Of a DNA stretch of 22,883 nt, positions 7,248-15,659 are shown in pieces. The translations under genes were made by a program, and so were the position numbers. Within the stretch, counting starts at the first letter, position 1, and each line of letters opens with the position of its first letter. Under the pieces are notes generated by a model. That model had not been told where the DNA came from and ran no database searches. It saw nothing but the letters and a program-made list of their open reading frames with translations. The DNA is from SIG440 sp045579055 (lineage in GTDB: Bacteria; Bacillota; Clostridia; Monoglobales; Monoglobaceae): contig JAZNLK010000047.1 of the NCBI GenBank assembly GCA_045579055.1, forward strand, positions 1 through 22,883. The letters are read 5' to 3'.

Positions 7248-9104
7248 ATGAGTGAAAAAACAAAAAGAACGGGAAAATCCGAAAAGAAGAAGTCGGGATT
7301 TCTGAATGAATTTAGAAACAAACTGAAGAGCTCGAAAAAAGTTCGCATTATTACCGCAGTTGTTGCGGCAGTTGTGGTATTGTTTGTTGGATTTTGCATT
7401 TATGCGGCGTCATATGGCGATATAATGCCCGGTGTTTCTGTTAACGGAGTTGACGTGGGCGGAATGAGTATCGAAAGTGCAACTGCCAAAATTCAGAATC
7501 AAATCGTGGAACCTTTGAATTCAAGAACACTTGTTCTGAAGTGTGAAGATAACCAAAAGACAGTATCGGTTCAGGAACTTGTTCCCGGCGGTATTGATGC
7601 GGAACAAATTGCAAGGCAGGCTTTTGAACACGGACGTTCAGGTGGTTTTTTATCAAAGGCATTTTCGCTTATGGGCTCGGTTTTCGGCGGCAAGGATATA
7701 GAGGCTGTGGTTGCTGTTGACGAGGCTTCGCTGAAAGCTGTTGTTGATGAGCTTTCGGCAGAATATGCAACCGAAGTCAAGGAAACGGAATATTCCGTTG
7801 ACGGAAATGTGCTGACAATAACCAAGGGTCACGGCGGTCGCTGTGTTATTATGAAAAAAGCTATGGCTGCTGTTGGAGAAGCCATTGCAGACGAGAATGT
7901 CAATGAAGTTGTTTTTGTGATTGAGGATGCTGAGCCTGAGGATGTTGATGCGGACGAGTTTTATGCCATGCTCACTGAGCCTGCAAAAAATGCGGAGTAT
8001 AAGCTTGAAAACGGTCAGGTTGTTATTACGGATGAAAAATACAGCGTGATTGTTGGTAAAGATGAAATAAAAAAAGCGTTGAAGTCCAAGGAGCAGTCAT
8101 ACAGCCTCAATGTGGAAACTGTTGCACCTGAGGTGACGGCTGAACAGCTTAAAGGCTTGCTGTTCAGAGATGTTATGGGTGAGTGGAGCTCCGGTTATGC
8201 GTCGAGTTCTTATGCCAGAGCAAGCAATGTTGAGCTGGCAGCTGACCGAATCAATGGACGTGTTCTTATGCCCGGAGATGTGTTCTCGTATGATCAGGCA
8301 ATCCTTCCCAGAACGGCTGAAAACGGTTATCAGTCAGCCGGGGTTTATGTGGGGAACAGGGTTGAATCCGGTATAGGCGGAGGTATTTGTCAGCCTTCAT
8401 CAACGCTTTATGGTGCTGTTCTTTATGCTAACCTTGAGATTGTTGAAAGAACCTCGCATTCATTGCCGGTTTCATATGTTCCCGGCGGTCAGGATGCTAC
8501 CATTGCTCAGGGCTACATAGACTTTAAGTTCAGAAATGATACAGAATATCCTGTGAAGATTGTTGCAACTTACAGCAACAGAAAGCTTGTGTGTAAAATT
8601 CTGGGTGTGAAGCCTGATGGAGAGAAGGTTGAAGTGGTTCATTCCGTTACAGGTTCCTATACTCCCAAGGTGAACAAAACAGCTGATGAATCCATTCCTC
8701 AGGGATACAAAAAGACCGTTTCCAGAGGTGCTTCGGGATACGGTGTTGCTTCAAGACGTATTGTTACTGTGGATGGGGTTGAAGTGAAGAATGAAAAGCT
8801 AACGGGCAGTGTTTATCGTGCAACGGATACGGAAGTGCTTGTGAACCCTGCGGATATGGAAACTGCTCCGGAAAGTCTGGCGGAATATACCGGTGAAGCT
8901 GTTGAGCTGGAAGGCGAAACAGATGAGGAAACCCAAGAGACTTCCGGTGAGATATCCGGGGAAAACGGCGAAACTGAAGGAACTGAACCGACTCGACCGG
9001 ATGAGTCAAATCAGGGGGAAGAAACAATCCGACCGGAAGAACAGCCTGCGGAAGCTCCTGAGAGTGTGACGGATGTTGAGGTTGTAGAGATTTCTGTTGA
9101 ATGA
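7248..9104 (+). CDS. VanW-family membrane-anchored cell-wall protein
   Basis: A 618-residue protein. A lysine-rich cytoplasmic N-terminus (about 1-28) is followed by one transmembrane segment (IITAVVAAVVVLFVGFCIYA). An extracellular YoaR-like domain opens with MPGVSVNGVDVGGMSIESAT (about 55-300). A VanW domain covers about 320-455, with GDVFSYDQAILPRT, GGGICQPSSTLYGAVLYANL and GGQDATI. A G5-like beta segment covers about 455-545. The last 75 residues are a Glu/Thr/Pro-rich low-complexity tail. VanW proteins are linked to the cell wall and sometimes to glycopeptide resistance clusters; the biochemical role is not known. The gene has its own promoter and a strong terminator. It has no van genes around it, so a resistance function should not be assumed. 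Confidence 0.88.
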   Translation: MSEKTKRTGKSEKKKSGFLNEFRNKLKSSKKVRIITAVVAAVVVLFVGFCIYAASYGDIMPGVSVNGVDVGGMSIESATAKIQNQIVEPLNSRTLVLKCEDNQKTVSVQELVPGGIDAEQIARQAFEHGRSGGFLSKAFSLMGSVFGGKDIEAVVAVDEASLKAVVDELSAEYATEVKETEYSVDGNVLTITKGHGGRCVIMKKAMAAVGEAIADENVNEVVFVIEDAEPEDVDADEFYAMLTEPAKNAEYKLENGQVVITDEKYSVIVGKDEIKKALKSKEQSYSLNVETVAPEVTAEQLKGLLFRDVMGEWSSGYASSSYARASNVELAADRINGRVLMPGDVFSYDQAILPRTAENGYQSAGVYVGNRVESGIGGGICQPSSTLYGAVLYANLEIVERTSHSLPVSYVPGGQDATIAQGYIDFKFRNDTEYPVKIVATYSNRKLVCKILGVKPDGEKVEVVHSVTGSYTPKVNKTADESIPQGYKKTVSRGASGYGVASRRIVTVDGVEVKNEKLTGSVYRATDTEVLVNPADMETAPESLAEYTGEAVELEGETDEETQETSGEISGENGETEGTEPTRPDESNQGEETIRPEEQPAEAPESVTDVEVVEISVE

Positions 9105-9129
9105 CAGAAGAATTGATTATTGCGTGTTT

Positions 9130-9160
9130 AAGGGGTGTTGCGGCAAGCAACACCCCTTTT
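9130..9160 (+). terminator. Strong intrinsic terminator of the VanW-family gene
   Basis: AAGGGGTGTTG (9130-9140), a 7-base loop CGGCAAG, then CAACACCCCTT, followed by TTTTG: an 11-bp perfect stem 25 bp after the stop. The opposing amidase transcript runs into the other face of the same hairpin. Confidence 0.9.
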
Positions 9161-9207
9161 GTAATAAAAGCTTTCAAAACGGCTACCCGGAAGGGATAAC
9201 AGTTGGG

Positions 9208-9765
9208 TCAACGAGGCAACCCCACGGCGTTTACTATGCCGTCAAAGATAGCGGCGGCAACGGCTCTTTGCCATGCCGGACTGTTCAGGTTCAGGGCTTC
9301 GGTGGTGTTGGTCAGATAACCCAGTTCAACCAGTACAGCGGGCATATTGGTTCGTCGGAGTACTGCGAAGTTTGCCCGCATTACGCCTCGGTTGCGTGAC
9401 CCCAACTGCTCCGAGACGGAGTCCACAATTGATTGGGCGAGACGTTCCGATGTGCCGCCCAAACGGTAAACATATGCTTCGACACCCTGTGCGTCGGGGC
9501 GAACAGAACTGTTTGTGTGGATGCTTATGAAATAGTCGGCGCCCCAATTGTTTGCGGTTTGCGCACGGCTACGTAAATCGGAGTTTTTGTCTTCCAGAAC
9601 ATTTTCGTCGCTTGTTGTACGATAAAGCCGCACGTCATAGCCGGCGTCGGTGAGTAAACGTGCAAGCTCCAAGGATACATTGAGGTTAACAAATTCTTCC
9701 GTAACACCGTTGCCTACTGCACCCGGGTCCGGACCGCCGTGCCCCGGATCTATAAAGATTTTCAT
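9208..9765 (-). CDS. N-acetylmuramoyl-L-alanine amidase (Amidase_3 family)
   Basis: This 185-residue protein consists of a single amidase_3 catalytic domain, which cuts the bond between N-acetylmuramic acid and L-alanine in peptidoglycan. Zinc and catalytic residues are visible: DPGHGG (His about 9), the VTEE glutamate (about 24), SIHTNSS (His about 83), and VELGYLTN with the catalytic Glu (about 146). There is no signal peptide, transmembrane anchor or SPOR/SH3b binding domain, unlike CwlD or LytC. How it reaches the wall is unclear: it may be exported by another route, released by lysis, or function in the spore/mother cell. Only a weak AAAGG lies upstream of the ATG. It is convergent with the VanW gene. 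Confidence 0.9.
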   Translation of the reverse strand: MKIFIDPGHGGPDPGAVGNGVTEEFVNLNVSLELARLLTDAGYDVRLYRTTSDENVLEDKNSDLRSRAQTANNWGADYFISIHTNSSVRPDAQGVEAYVYRLGGTSERLAQSIVDSVSEQLGSRNRGVMRANFAVLRRTNMPAVLVELGYLTNTTEALNLNSPAWQRAVAAAIFDGIVNAVGLPR

Positions 9766-10001
9766 AATATATTCAGAGCCTTTCTGCCCACGGCTGTCGG
9801 AAAACTACCCTTGCCCCAACTGTGGGCGCGATGGGGGCTGAGTAAAGAAAACACTGCCGTGTATATTTTACGGCACAGTATATTATATTGCAACAAAAGA
9901 CAAAAGGTGACGCAGAATTTTGTCCGAAAAAGCTGATGTGTACGGCTTTTTTAAGTTTTAGAAAAATGTAATGTGCTTGTAATGCCTTTGTAACATTTGT
10001 A

Positions 10002-10010
10002 TGTTATACT
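10002..10010 (+). promoter_or_regulatory. Extended -10 promoter for the secreted-protein gene
   Basis: TGTTATACT is an extended -10 element (TG-n-TATACT) upstream of a 120-bp leader. Candidate -35 boxes (TTGTAA repeats at about 9976-9993) are poorly spaced, so the extended -10 probably carries the recognition. The rest of 9766-10001 shows no gene. Confidence 0.5.
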
Positions 10011-10017
10011 CATATTA

Positions 10018-10067
10018 GCAAAAGCTCGGAAGAGGCTTTGCGGATATGTTGGGCGTCTGACTTGCCC
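10018..10067 (+). promoter_or_regulatory. Structured 5' leader, two hairpins
   Basis: With the -10 at 10005-10010, transcription should begin near 10017. The RNA then starts immediately with hairpin GCAAAAGCTC-GGAA-GAGGCTTTGC (10018-10041, GNRA-type loop, small internal loop), followed by GGGC...GCCC (10051-10067) and a long tail to the ribosome site AAGGAGG before 10136. It could stabilise the messenger or be a cis-regulatory RNA. I could not match it to a known riboswitch class. Confidence 0.4.
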
Positions 10068-10135
10068 TGCGTGAAGGTTATGTAAAGAAGTACCGATTTT
10101 GGTGCGTTATTGATTTTGAGAAAAGGAGGCCGGTT

Positions 10136-10624
10136 ATGAAAAGAATTTTTTCAGTTTTTCTGATGTTGTTGGTTTTAAGTCTTTGTCAGCTTGGTGTGTT
10201 TGCTTCTGAGTCCCCTGAAACATTGGAATCCAACATCGAAGGAACAACGTCTGACCTTATTATTGTGACAAAACCCGAAAATCAGAAAGACTCAACCTTT
10301 GAATCAACATACATTATTTCAGGATACGGAATGGGCGGAACTGTGGTTACTCTTTATTCCTATAACGAAGAAGCTGATGTTTATGAGAAGGTGTACAACA
10401 AAGCACAGTATATCGATGAGGACGGGGAGGCACAGTTGGTGCAGTCCGGTGCTGAAGTAACAATCGGAACATCGGGACTCTTTATGGGTTCGGTTGATCT
10501 TGGACAGGGTGAAAATATTATTCTTGTCCGTGCAGCAAACGGTGAACACGTTCAGTTTATGAAACTGTCGCTTACAAAATTCAGCTATAATATTATTGAC
10601 CTGATTAAGTCTTTGACGGTGTAG
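10136..10624 (+). CDS. Secreted protein of unknown function
   Basis: A 162-residue protein with a classic signal peptide (MKRIFSVFLMLLVLSLCQLG followed by VFA, cleavage near residue 23). The mature part looks all-beta: LIIVTKPENQKDSTFESTYI, then SGYGMGGTVVTLYSYNEEAD and VDLGQGENIILVRAANG. This is the pattern of a single bacterial Ig-like/cadherin-like beta-sandwich domain. No catalytic motif is seen. It has a strong AAGGAGG site, its own promoter and leader, and a terminator before the YycH-like gene, so it is probably monocistronic. I do not recognise a specific family. Confidence 0.8.
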   Translation: MKRIFSVFLMLLVLSLCQLGVFASESPETLESNIEGTTSDLIIVTKPENQKDSTFESTYIISGYGMGGTVVTLYSYNEEADVYEKVYNKAQYIDEDGEAQLVQSGAEVTIGTSGLFMGSVDLGQGENIILVRAANGEHVQFMKLSLTKFSYNIIDLIKSLTV

Positions 10625-10676
10625 TGCCGACGGGGAAACAGGTCGTGTTGCACAATTTATGTTTGTAACAGCCCAG

Positions 10677-10699
10677 GGACGACCGTTGGTCGTCCTTTT
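10677..10699 (+). terminator. Intrinsic terminator after the secreted-protein gene
   Basis: GGACGACC-GTT-GGTCGTCC followed by TTTT: a perfect 8-bp GC-rich stem with a 3-base loop, between the stop at 10624 and the next ribosome site. Confidence 0.85.
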
Positions 10700-10737
10700 G
10701 TTCTACCATAGGAAATGTTTTTAAGGAGGTTCAGCTG

Positions 10738-12168
10738 ATGAAAAAGATTACCCGCAGTCAAAGAAAGGCTTTGATTGAAAAGGGCAAAACTGTTTTGTTG
10801 ATTGCCCTTTGTGTTTGCTGCGTTTATCTTTTGAATCAGGTTTTGAATTTGTTTGATGATAAAACCGATGCCGGGGGTGTATTCTGGAATCAGGAGGATG
10901 TTGATTTTGGAAATGAATCCGGGAATGAGAATCTGGTCAGTCGTTTTTATAATATGTCTGCACCTGAAAAACTGATGATTGAGCATTCAAAAGGTAAATA
11001 TCTTTTTGGAACTGACGACGAGGAATATGATAAGCTTGTTGAACTTGTTGAAACGGCTGTCAAGGAGATTTATACCTATGAAAAAACGGAGTTTCGCCGT
11101 AGTGACATAAAGGACTGGGAAAAGGCATTAAAAGGAGAAGTGCTTTATGTTCGGTATCCTTGTGCCCGCAGAACAGACTTTGAGGCTCAGGCACTATTGA
11201 CGAATGCTGACGGCTTCCCCTCTGTTGTTTCGCAGTACTCTGAAATGCTTTTTGTCCCTGCCTCGGGGGAGGATGGATTGACGGTTCTGGTGCGTACGGA
11301 TGATACAGAAGAATATTTCAGTATTGAGACCGGAGTTTCGTCGATAATGCTGAACGAAACCATTGAAAGACTTGTTGCTGAGGAAAAAAGCAACTGTGTT
11401 TTTGCAGGAGAATTGAATCTTGACAAGGAAGAAGAAGGAAAAGTTTCTTTGAACTCAAATTTTGTTTTGCCTGTTGAAAAGAAAAATATGCCAAATGTTA
11501 TTTCGGTAATTCCTGAGAAGTACATTGAGGGAATTGATTTTACCGGAACTACCGAGTTTGCAGTTAATCTTATGAGTGTGTTTGGTTATAATCCCAATAC
11601 CATTCGTCAGTATGCGGACAGTGACGGCAAGCTGATTTTTGTCAGTGAGACCGGAACTGTAAGTGTAAGTCCTGACGGAACCATTGAATACAAGGCTTTG
11701 ACTGCTGACGATGGAATTGCTTTGACTTCGTCAACCAAAAACGGGAATAACGCATATTCGGTTGTTGAAGGTCTGGCGAAGCTTAATCGGAATATAATGG
11801 GTGTCAGCGGTTTGGGAAACGAGAAAAATCACACATCCCTGAGCTTTGTGGAGTTTCCTGACGTTAAGGCTTCGGCGGCAATGACGGTGAAGCTTGATTA
11901 TTATGTTGACAGCTGTCGGGTTCGGCTTGGCGAAGGGTATGCTGTTGAGGCTCTGATTAAAAACGGTGTGCTTGTTGAATACAGAATAAGAATAAGAGCT
12001 GTTTCAAAGACTGATTCAGAAGCAGAGCTTGGCGATATTCTTTCGGCTATTGACTCTTTTTGTGAAAAAAATCCGGCTTGTACAAAAATCACAGGTGCAT
12101 ATCCGGTTTATGAAATTTTGAAGAACGAAGAAGAAACCTCTGCGGTTTGGGAAATCAAGGGGGAATAG
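10738..12168 (+). CDS. YycH-like membrane-anchored regulatory protein
   Basis: A 476-residue protein. A basic cytoplasmic tip (KKITRSQRKALIEKGK) precedes one transmembrane helix (about 18-36, TVLLIALCVCCVYLLNQVL) and a large extracellular domain. The end, AYPVYEILKNEEETSAVWEI, resembles the closing strand of YycH. The gene lies 2 bp before a YycI-like gene, the order seen in wal (yyc) loci, where YycH and YycI bind the sensor kinase WalK and set wall-metabolism signalling. The assignment rests on topology, size and partner more than on a strong motif. AAGGAGG lies 8 bp before the ATG. No walR or walK is in the window. Confidence 0.65.
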   Translation: MKKITRSQRKALIEKGKTVLLIALCVCCVYLLNQVLNLFDDKTDAGGVFWNQEDVDFGNESGNENLVSRFYNMSAPEKLMIEHSKGKYLFGTDDEEYDKLVELVETAVKEIYTYEKTEFRRSDIKDWEKALKGEVLYVRYPCARRTDFEAQALLTNADGFPSVVSQYSEMLFVPASGEDGLTVLVRTDDTEEYFSIETGVSSIMLNETIERLVAEEKSNCVFAGELNLDKEEEGKVSLNSNFVLPVEKKNMPNVISVIPEKYIEGIDFTGTTEFAVNLMSVFGYNPNTIRQYADSDGKLIFVSETGTVSVSPDGTIEYKALTADDGIALTSSTKNGNNAYSVVEGLAKLNRNIMGVSGLGNEKNHTSLSFVEFPDVKASAAMTVKLDYYVDSCRVRLGEGYAVEALIKNGVLVEYRIRIRAVSKTDSEAELGDILSAIDSFCEKNPACTKITGAYPVYEILKNEEETSAVWEIKGE

Positions 12169-12170
12169 GT

Positions 12171-13013
12171 ATGGATCTGAGACGATTGAAAACGGTGTTT
12201 ATTGTTCTTCTTGTTGTTGCAAACACGGTTATGGGAGTTATACTGTATAATGCTGACCGTTATGCTCAGGAAGAAAAACTGGCTATGGCAGACAATGTTT
12301 CGGAAATCCTGGCAAGAAAAATGATTTTTCTTCCTGAAAAACTGGAATTGCCTGAGACGCCAGGGGCAAAGAATTATTATCTGGAAAAGATGTTCGGAAG
12401 CACAAAGGAAATGATTGTTAAGTTCCTGGGAAATGACTATGATGAAACAGGACAGGGAATGTATGCCAGCTCTGAGGGAAGCTTGTTTGTAAACGGCGAT
12501 GAATTCATATTCAGAAGAACTGCTGTGGGAGCATCGGATGGTGAGTTTTCTGCCGAACAGGGCGAGGCAATGTGCCGTGAAGAGATGAAAAGACTTGGGA
12601 TGATGGAGCATGCTTATGCTTTTAACGGCTTCAATCATATTCCCAACGGTACAAAAGCAATTTTTACGGTTAAACACGAAAATGCGGAGTTTTTTGATGC
12701 GTATGTGTCTTTTGATATTATGGATAATCGGATTGTTACCATTGGCGGAAAGAATATTATTTCCGGGCTTGAGGTTTCGGAAAGCTCCAGTGTTTATCCT
12801 GATGTTGAAGGGGTTCTTGTGGGACTTGCAAAAAGCGAAAAACTTAAAAAGAATGTTTCGCACAGCATAATAAGTGTGAAGCACGGATACTATATCGGAA
12901 AAAGTGCGGTCAGCTATCGGAATATTCTTGCGATTCCTGTCTGGCAGGTGGCTCTGGATTCGGGACAAATTCTGCATTTTGATGCAAGAAACGGGCAGGA
13001 GCTGGATGAATAA
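12171..13013 (+). CDS. YycI-like membrane-anchored regulatory protein
   Basis: A 280-residue protein starting MDLRRLKTVFIVLLVVANTV, a short cytoplasmic tip plus one transmembrane helix, which is the typical YycI opening. An extracellular two-lobe domain follows and ends NILAIPVWQVALDSGQILHF then DARNG, matching the conserved YycI C-terminus. The ATG at 12171 is chosen over an upstream in-frame codon at 12147 because AAGGGGG lies just before it and it begins 2 bp after the previous stop. Together with the YycH-like gene it forms a coupled pair likely to modulate a WalK-type kinase; that role is inferred from the family. Confidence 0.75.
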   Translation: MDLRRLKTVFIVLLVVANTVMGVILYNADRYAQEEKLAMADNVSEILARKMIFLPEKLELPETPGAKNYYLEKMFGSTKEMIVKFLGNDYDETGQGMYASSEGSLFVNGDEFIFRRTAVGASDGEFSAEQGEAMCREEMKRLGMMEHAYAFNGFNHIPNGTKAIFTVKHENAEFFDAYVSFDIMDNRIVTIGGKNIISGLEVSESSSVYPDVEGVLVGLAKSEKLKKNVSHSIISVKHGYYIGKSAVSYRNILAIPVWQVALDSGQILHFDARNGQELDE

Positions 13014-13017
13014 GTAC

Positions 13018-13043
13018 GGTGCGATGTCCTTGGACATCGCACC
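13018..13043 (+). terminator. Perfect hairpin after the YycI-like gene
   Basis: GGTGCGATGTCC-TT-GGACATCGCACC begins 5 bp after the stop. The stem is perfect, but only ATTGG follows, with no U-run, so it may be a 3' stabilising hairpin or a weak terminator. Confidence 0.5.
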
Positions 13044-13098
13044 ATTGGTCGTTTGTTGAGGGTTTTGACAGGAGTATACTGAAATTGAATTCCGGGGA

Positions 13099-13344
13099 TT
13101 ATTTCTTTTTTGCTTTTTTAGCTTTTTTGGCGGTTTCGTAATATGAAGGAATATGTCGGGGTGTTCCGGTGTCATGGTCTTGGCGGACATCATCCAGATT
13201 TTCGTAAGAGATATGCTTGTTGCCTATGGGGATAAACTTCACAAAATCACAGCCTTTCGGAAAATATAGTGTTTTTGATGGGAATTCTTTGTGCGACAGG
13301 TGAAACAGTTTAATACTTTTAAAGTTTTTTTCTTTCTTATACAT
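13099..13344 (-). CDS. Hypothetical 81-aa protein, lysine-rich tail
   Basis: An open frame in the gap between yycI-like and asnS, reading toward the YycI-like gene. It contains KLFHLSHKEFPSKTLYFPK near the start, which recalls the opening of a family of small proteins beginning with FHLSHKDL-type sequence, and ends KKAKKAKKK. No Shine-Dalgarno is visible before the ATG, and the frame is short enough to be chance. It could also be the remnant of a longer gene. If it is not real, the 13044-13350 stretch is empty apart from the asnS promoter. Confidence 0.4.
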   Translation of the reverse strand: MYKKEKNFKSIKLFHLSHKEFPSKTLYFPKGCDFVKFIPIGNKHISYENLDDVRQDHDTGTPRHIPSYYETAKKAKKAKKK

Positions 13345-13351
13345 ATTATGG

Positions 13352-13380
13352 TTGATTTTTTGGAAAATATTCTGTATAAT
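13352..13380 (+). promoter_or_regulatory. SigA-type promoter of asnS
   Basis: TTGATT (13352-13357), 17 bp, then TATAAT (13375-13380). Initiation is expected near 13387, which leaves too little leader for translation from the ATG at 13396 and supports a start farther in. Confidence 0.8.
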
Positions 13381-13434
13381 ATAGATTAGATTATTATGGA
13401 CAAAATTTTTGTCGTTAGAAAGGTTATGAAGTTA

Positions 13435-14817
13435 ATGAAAATTAAAGAAGTATTTTTGAAATCAGACGAAATAGGCGGTCAGGTTATTTCGGTTAACGGC
13501 TGGGTGAGAACTCTTCGTGCTTCCAAGAATTTTGGTTTTGTTGAACTTAATGACGGCTCCTATTTCAAAAACATTCAGGTTGTTATTGAAGAAGAAAAGC
13601 TCGATAATTTCGCTGAACTCTGTAAGCTTAATGTTGGTGCATCTGTTCGTGTTGAAGGGGTTCTGGAGCTTACTCCTGATGCCAAGCAGCCTTTTGAAAT
13701 CAAGGCAACAAAGGTTTTGGTTGAGGGTGAAAGCACTCCCGACTATCCACTTCAGAAAAAGCGTCATTCTTTTGAGTTCCTCAGAACAATTCCGCATCTG
13801 AGAGCCAGAACAAACACTTTTTCGGCAGTTTTCCGTGTTCGTTCGGTTATCGCTTACGCAATCCACAAGTTCTTCAATGACAGAGGCTTTGTTTATGTTC
13901 ACACTCCGTTGATTACAGGAAGTGACTGTGAGGGCGCAGGCGAAATGTTCAGGGTTACAACTCTTGATATGGACAATCTTCCGAAGACTGAAGACGGAAA
14001 GATTGATTACTCAAAGGATTTCTTCAGCCGCGAAACATCCCTTACCGTAAGCGGTCAGCTGGAGGGCGAGACTTTCTCTATGGCTTTTGGCGATATCTAT
14101 ACTTTCGGTCCCACTTTCCGTGCTGAAAATTCAAACACAACACGTCATGCGGCTGAATTCTGGATGATTGAACCTGAAATCGCATTTGCTGACCTTAATG
14201 ATGATATGAAGCTTGCTGAAGATATGCTGAAGTTTGTTATCCGCTATGTTCTTGACAATGCTCCCGAAGAAATGAACTTCTTCAATAATTTTGTTGACAA
14301 GGGTCTTATTGATAGACTTAATAATATTCTTGAGAACGATTTCGGTCACGTTACTTATACCGAAGCGGTTGAAATCCTCAAGAATAGCGGCAAGGATTTT
14401 GAATATCCGGTTCAGTGGGGAATTGACCTCCAGACCGAGCATGAAAGATACCTCACGGAGGAAGTTTTCAAAAAGCCTGTTTTTGTTACGGATTATCCGA
14501 AGGAAATCAAGGCGTTCTATATGCGTCTTAACGATGACGGCAAGACTGTTGCTGCTATGGATTGTCTTGTTCCCGGAATCGGCGAAATCATCGGCGGAAG
14601 CCAGAGAGAGGAGCGTATGGATGTTCTTCTTGAAAGAATGAATGAGGTTGGACTCAATGTTGACGATTACGGTCATTATCTTGACCTTCGTCGTTATGGC
14701 GGTACAAAACACGCAGGCTTCGGCTTGGGCTTTGAAAGAGCGGTTATGTATCTCACAGGTATGGGCAACATTCGTGATGTCCTTCCTTATCCCAGAACAG
14801 TTAATAATCTTGGTTAA
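13435..14817 (+). CDS. asnS: Asparaginyl-tRNA synthetase
   Basis: A class IIb aminoacyl-tRNA synthetase charging tRNA-Asn. The OB-fold anticodon-binding domain (about 1-105) includes VNGWVRTLRASKNFGFVELN. The catalytic domain carries motif 2 (TFRAENSNTTRHAAEFWMIE) and motif 3 (HAGFGLGFERAVMYLTGM), and ends IRDVLPYPRTVNNLG. HAAEFWMIEPE and the overall pattern point to AsnS rather than AspS. Length from MKIKEV is 460 residues, normal for the family. In-frame ATGs occur at 13396, 13426 and 13435. AGAAAGG (13417-13423) sits 2 bp before the second and 11 bp before the third, and the first is about 9 bases from the predicted transcription start, so 13435 (or 13426) is preferred. Confidence 0.93.
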   Translation: MKIKEVFLKSDEIGGQVISVNGWVRTLRASKNFGFVELNDGSYFKNIQVVIEEEKLDNFAELCKLNVGASVRVEGVLELTPDAKQPFEIKATKVLVEGESTPDYPLQKKRHSFEFLRTIPHLRARTNTFSAVFRVRSVIAYAIHKFFNDRGFVYVHTPLITGSDCEGAGEMFRVTTLDMDNLPKTEDGKIDYSKDFFSRETSLTVSGQLEGETFSMAFGDIYTFGPTFRAENSNTTRHAAEFWMIEPEIAFADLNDDMKLAEDMLKFVIRYVLDNAPEEMNFFNNFVDKGLIDRLNNILENDFGHVTYTEAVEILKNSGKDFEYPVQWGIDLQTEHERYLTEEVFKKPVFVTDYPKEIKAFYMRLNDDGKTVAAMDCLVPGIGEIIGGSQREERMDVLLERMNEVGLNVDDYGHYLDLRRYGGTKHAGFGLGFERAVMYLTGMGNIRDVLPYPRTVNNLG

Positions 14818-14846
14818 TTTTTGGTTTTTTAAGGAGTGTGTTTGTT

Positions 14847-15587
14847 ATGCCATTGCTTGGAATGTTGACCACTATCGTACTGATTGTGTTTCTTATTATT
14901 AAGCGTTCGGAAGTTGTTGCGATTTTTGCTAAAAGAAAGTTTGCAAAGGGCAACCTGAAAAGTGCTCTGAAATGGTTTGCGGTTGCCAACAGAATCGGAA
15001 AGCTGGGTGCAGCAAGTATGATGTTTTACGGGTACCTGCTTTTGCGTGATGGGCAGCTTGATCTTGCAGGAACAATTCTGACCCATTCTTCGCTTTCAGC
15101 CAAGAAGCCTGAACTGAAAAAGAGAATCAAGTCGCTTCTTGCTGTTGTGGAGTGGAAAAGAGGAAATCTTGATTATGCCATTGAAATGACCGAAGAAGCC
15201 ATTGTGGACTACAAGACGACCAATATTTATCAGAATTTGGGCTTGTTTTATGTTATCAAGGGTGATGCCAGAAAGGCACTTAATTTTAACCTTGAAGCCT
15301 ATGATTATAACTCGGATGATATGATTATTATGGATAATCTTGCGGAGTCATATGCGCTTTACGGAAATGTTGAAAAGGCAACCGAGGTTTATGAAGAATT
15401 GCTCAAAAAGAACCCGCATTTCCCTGAACCTTATTACAATTTTGGTATGCTTCTGGTTGAAAACGGTCAGAAGGAAAGAGGAATTGAGCTTATTGAAGAG
15501 TCCCTTGGAAAGAGATTTTCCTTCCTCAGTGTTTTGCAAAAAGAGGAAGTTGAAAAAATGCTTGAAGAAGCAAAGGGAAAATTATAG
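14847..15587 (+). CDS. Membrane-anchored TPR-repeat protein
   Basis: A 246-residue protein with one N-terminal transmembrane helix (LLGMLTTIVLIVFLIIKRS) followed by tandem TPR helices from about residue 40. Clear repeats include TTNIYQNLGLFYVIKGDARK, IIMDNLAESYALYGNVEKAT and PEPYYNFGMLLVENGQKERG. TPR scaffolds bind other proteins; the partner is unknown. AAGGAG (14831-14836) is 10 bp before this ATG but only 1 bp before a GTG at 14838, hence the choice. It follows asnS by about 30 bp, probably in the same transcript, and is closed by a strong terminator. Confidence 0.82.
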   Translation: MPLLGMLTTIVLIVFLIIKRSEVVAIFAKRKFAKGNLKSALKWFAVANRIGKLGAASMMFYGYLLLRDGQLDLAGTILTHSSLSAKKPELKKRIKSLLAVVEWKRGNLDYAIEMTEEAIVDYKTTNIYQNLGLFYVIKGDARKALNFNLEAYDYNSDDMIIMDNLAESYALYGNVEKATEVYEELLKKNPHFPEPYYNFGMLLVENGQKERGIELIEESLGKRFSFLSVLQKEEVEKMLEEAKGKL

Positions 15588-15597
15588 ATCGAAAAGC

Positions 15598-15637
15598 AAG
15601 ACGTAGGAACGGATTCCGTTTCGACGTCTTTATTTTT
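15598..15637 (+). terminator. Intrinsic terminator of the asnS-TPR transcript
   Basis: AAGACGT...ACGTCTT outer stem with an inner GGAACGG-ATT-CCGTTTC arm, followed by TTTATTTTT, starting 10 bp after the TPR gene stop. Confidence 0.85.
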
Positions 15638-15659
15638 ACTCGGATATAAATGAGGCTGA

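Noticed and set aside
7248..9104. VanW gene as part of a vancomycin-resistance locus
   Set aside because: No vanH/A/X/Y/R/S-type genes nearby; VanW domains are common in Clostridia outside resistance clusters.
10018..10130. Leader as a cyclic-di-GMP or ydaO-type riboswitch
   Set aside because: Some GC-rich words look similar, but I could not match the conserved core or pairing of either class.
12108..13193. Minus-strand open frame of 361 codons opposite the YycI-like gene
   Set aside because: It lies antisense to a well-supported gene, has no ribosome site or recognisable domains, and its composition is that of a shadow frame.
13396..13434. AsnS start at the first ATG (13396)
   Set aside because: The predicted transcription start near 13387 leaves no room for a ribosome site; AGAAAGG lies farther in.
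14131..14712. Minus-strand frame of 193 codons inside asnS
   Set aside because: Antisense to asnS motifs 2 and 3; no ribosome site.
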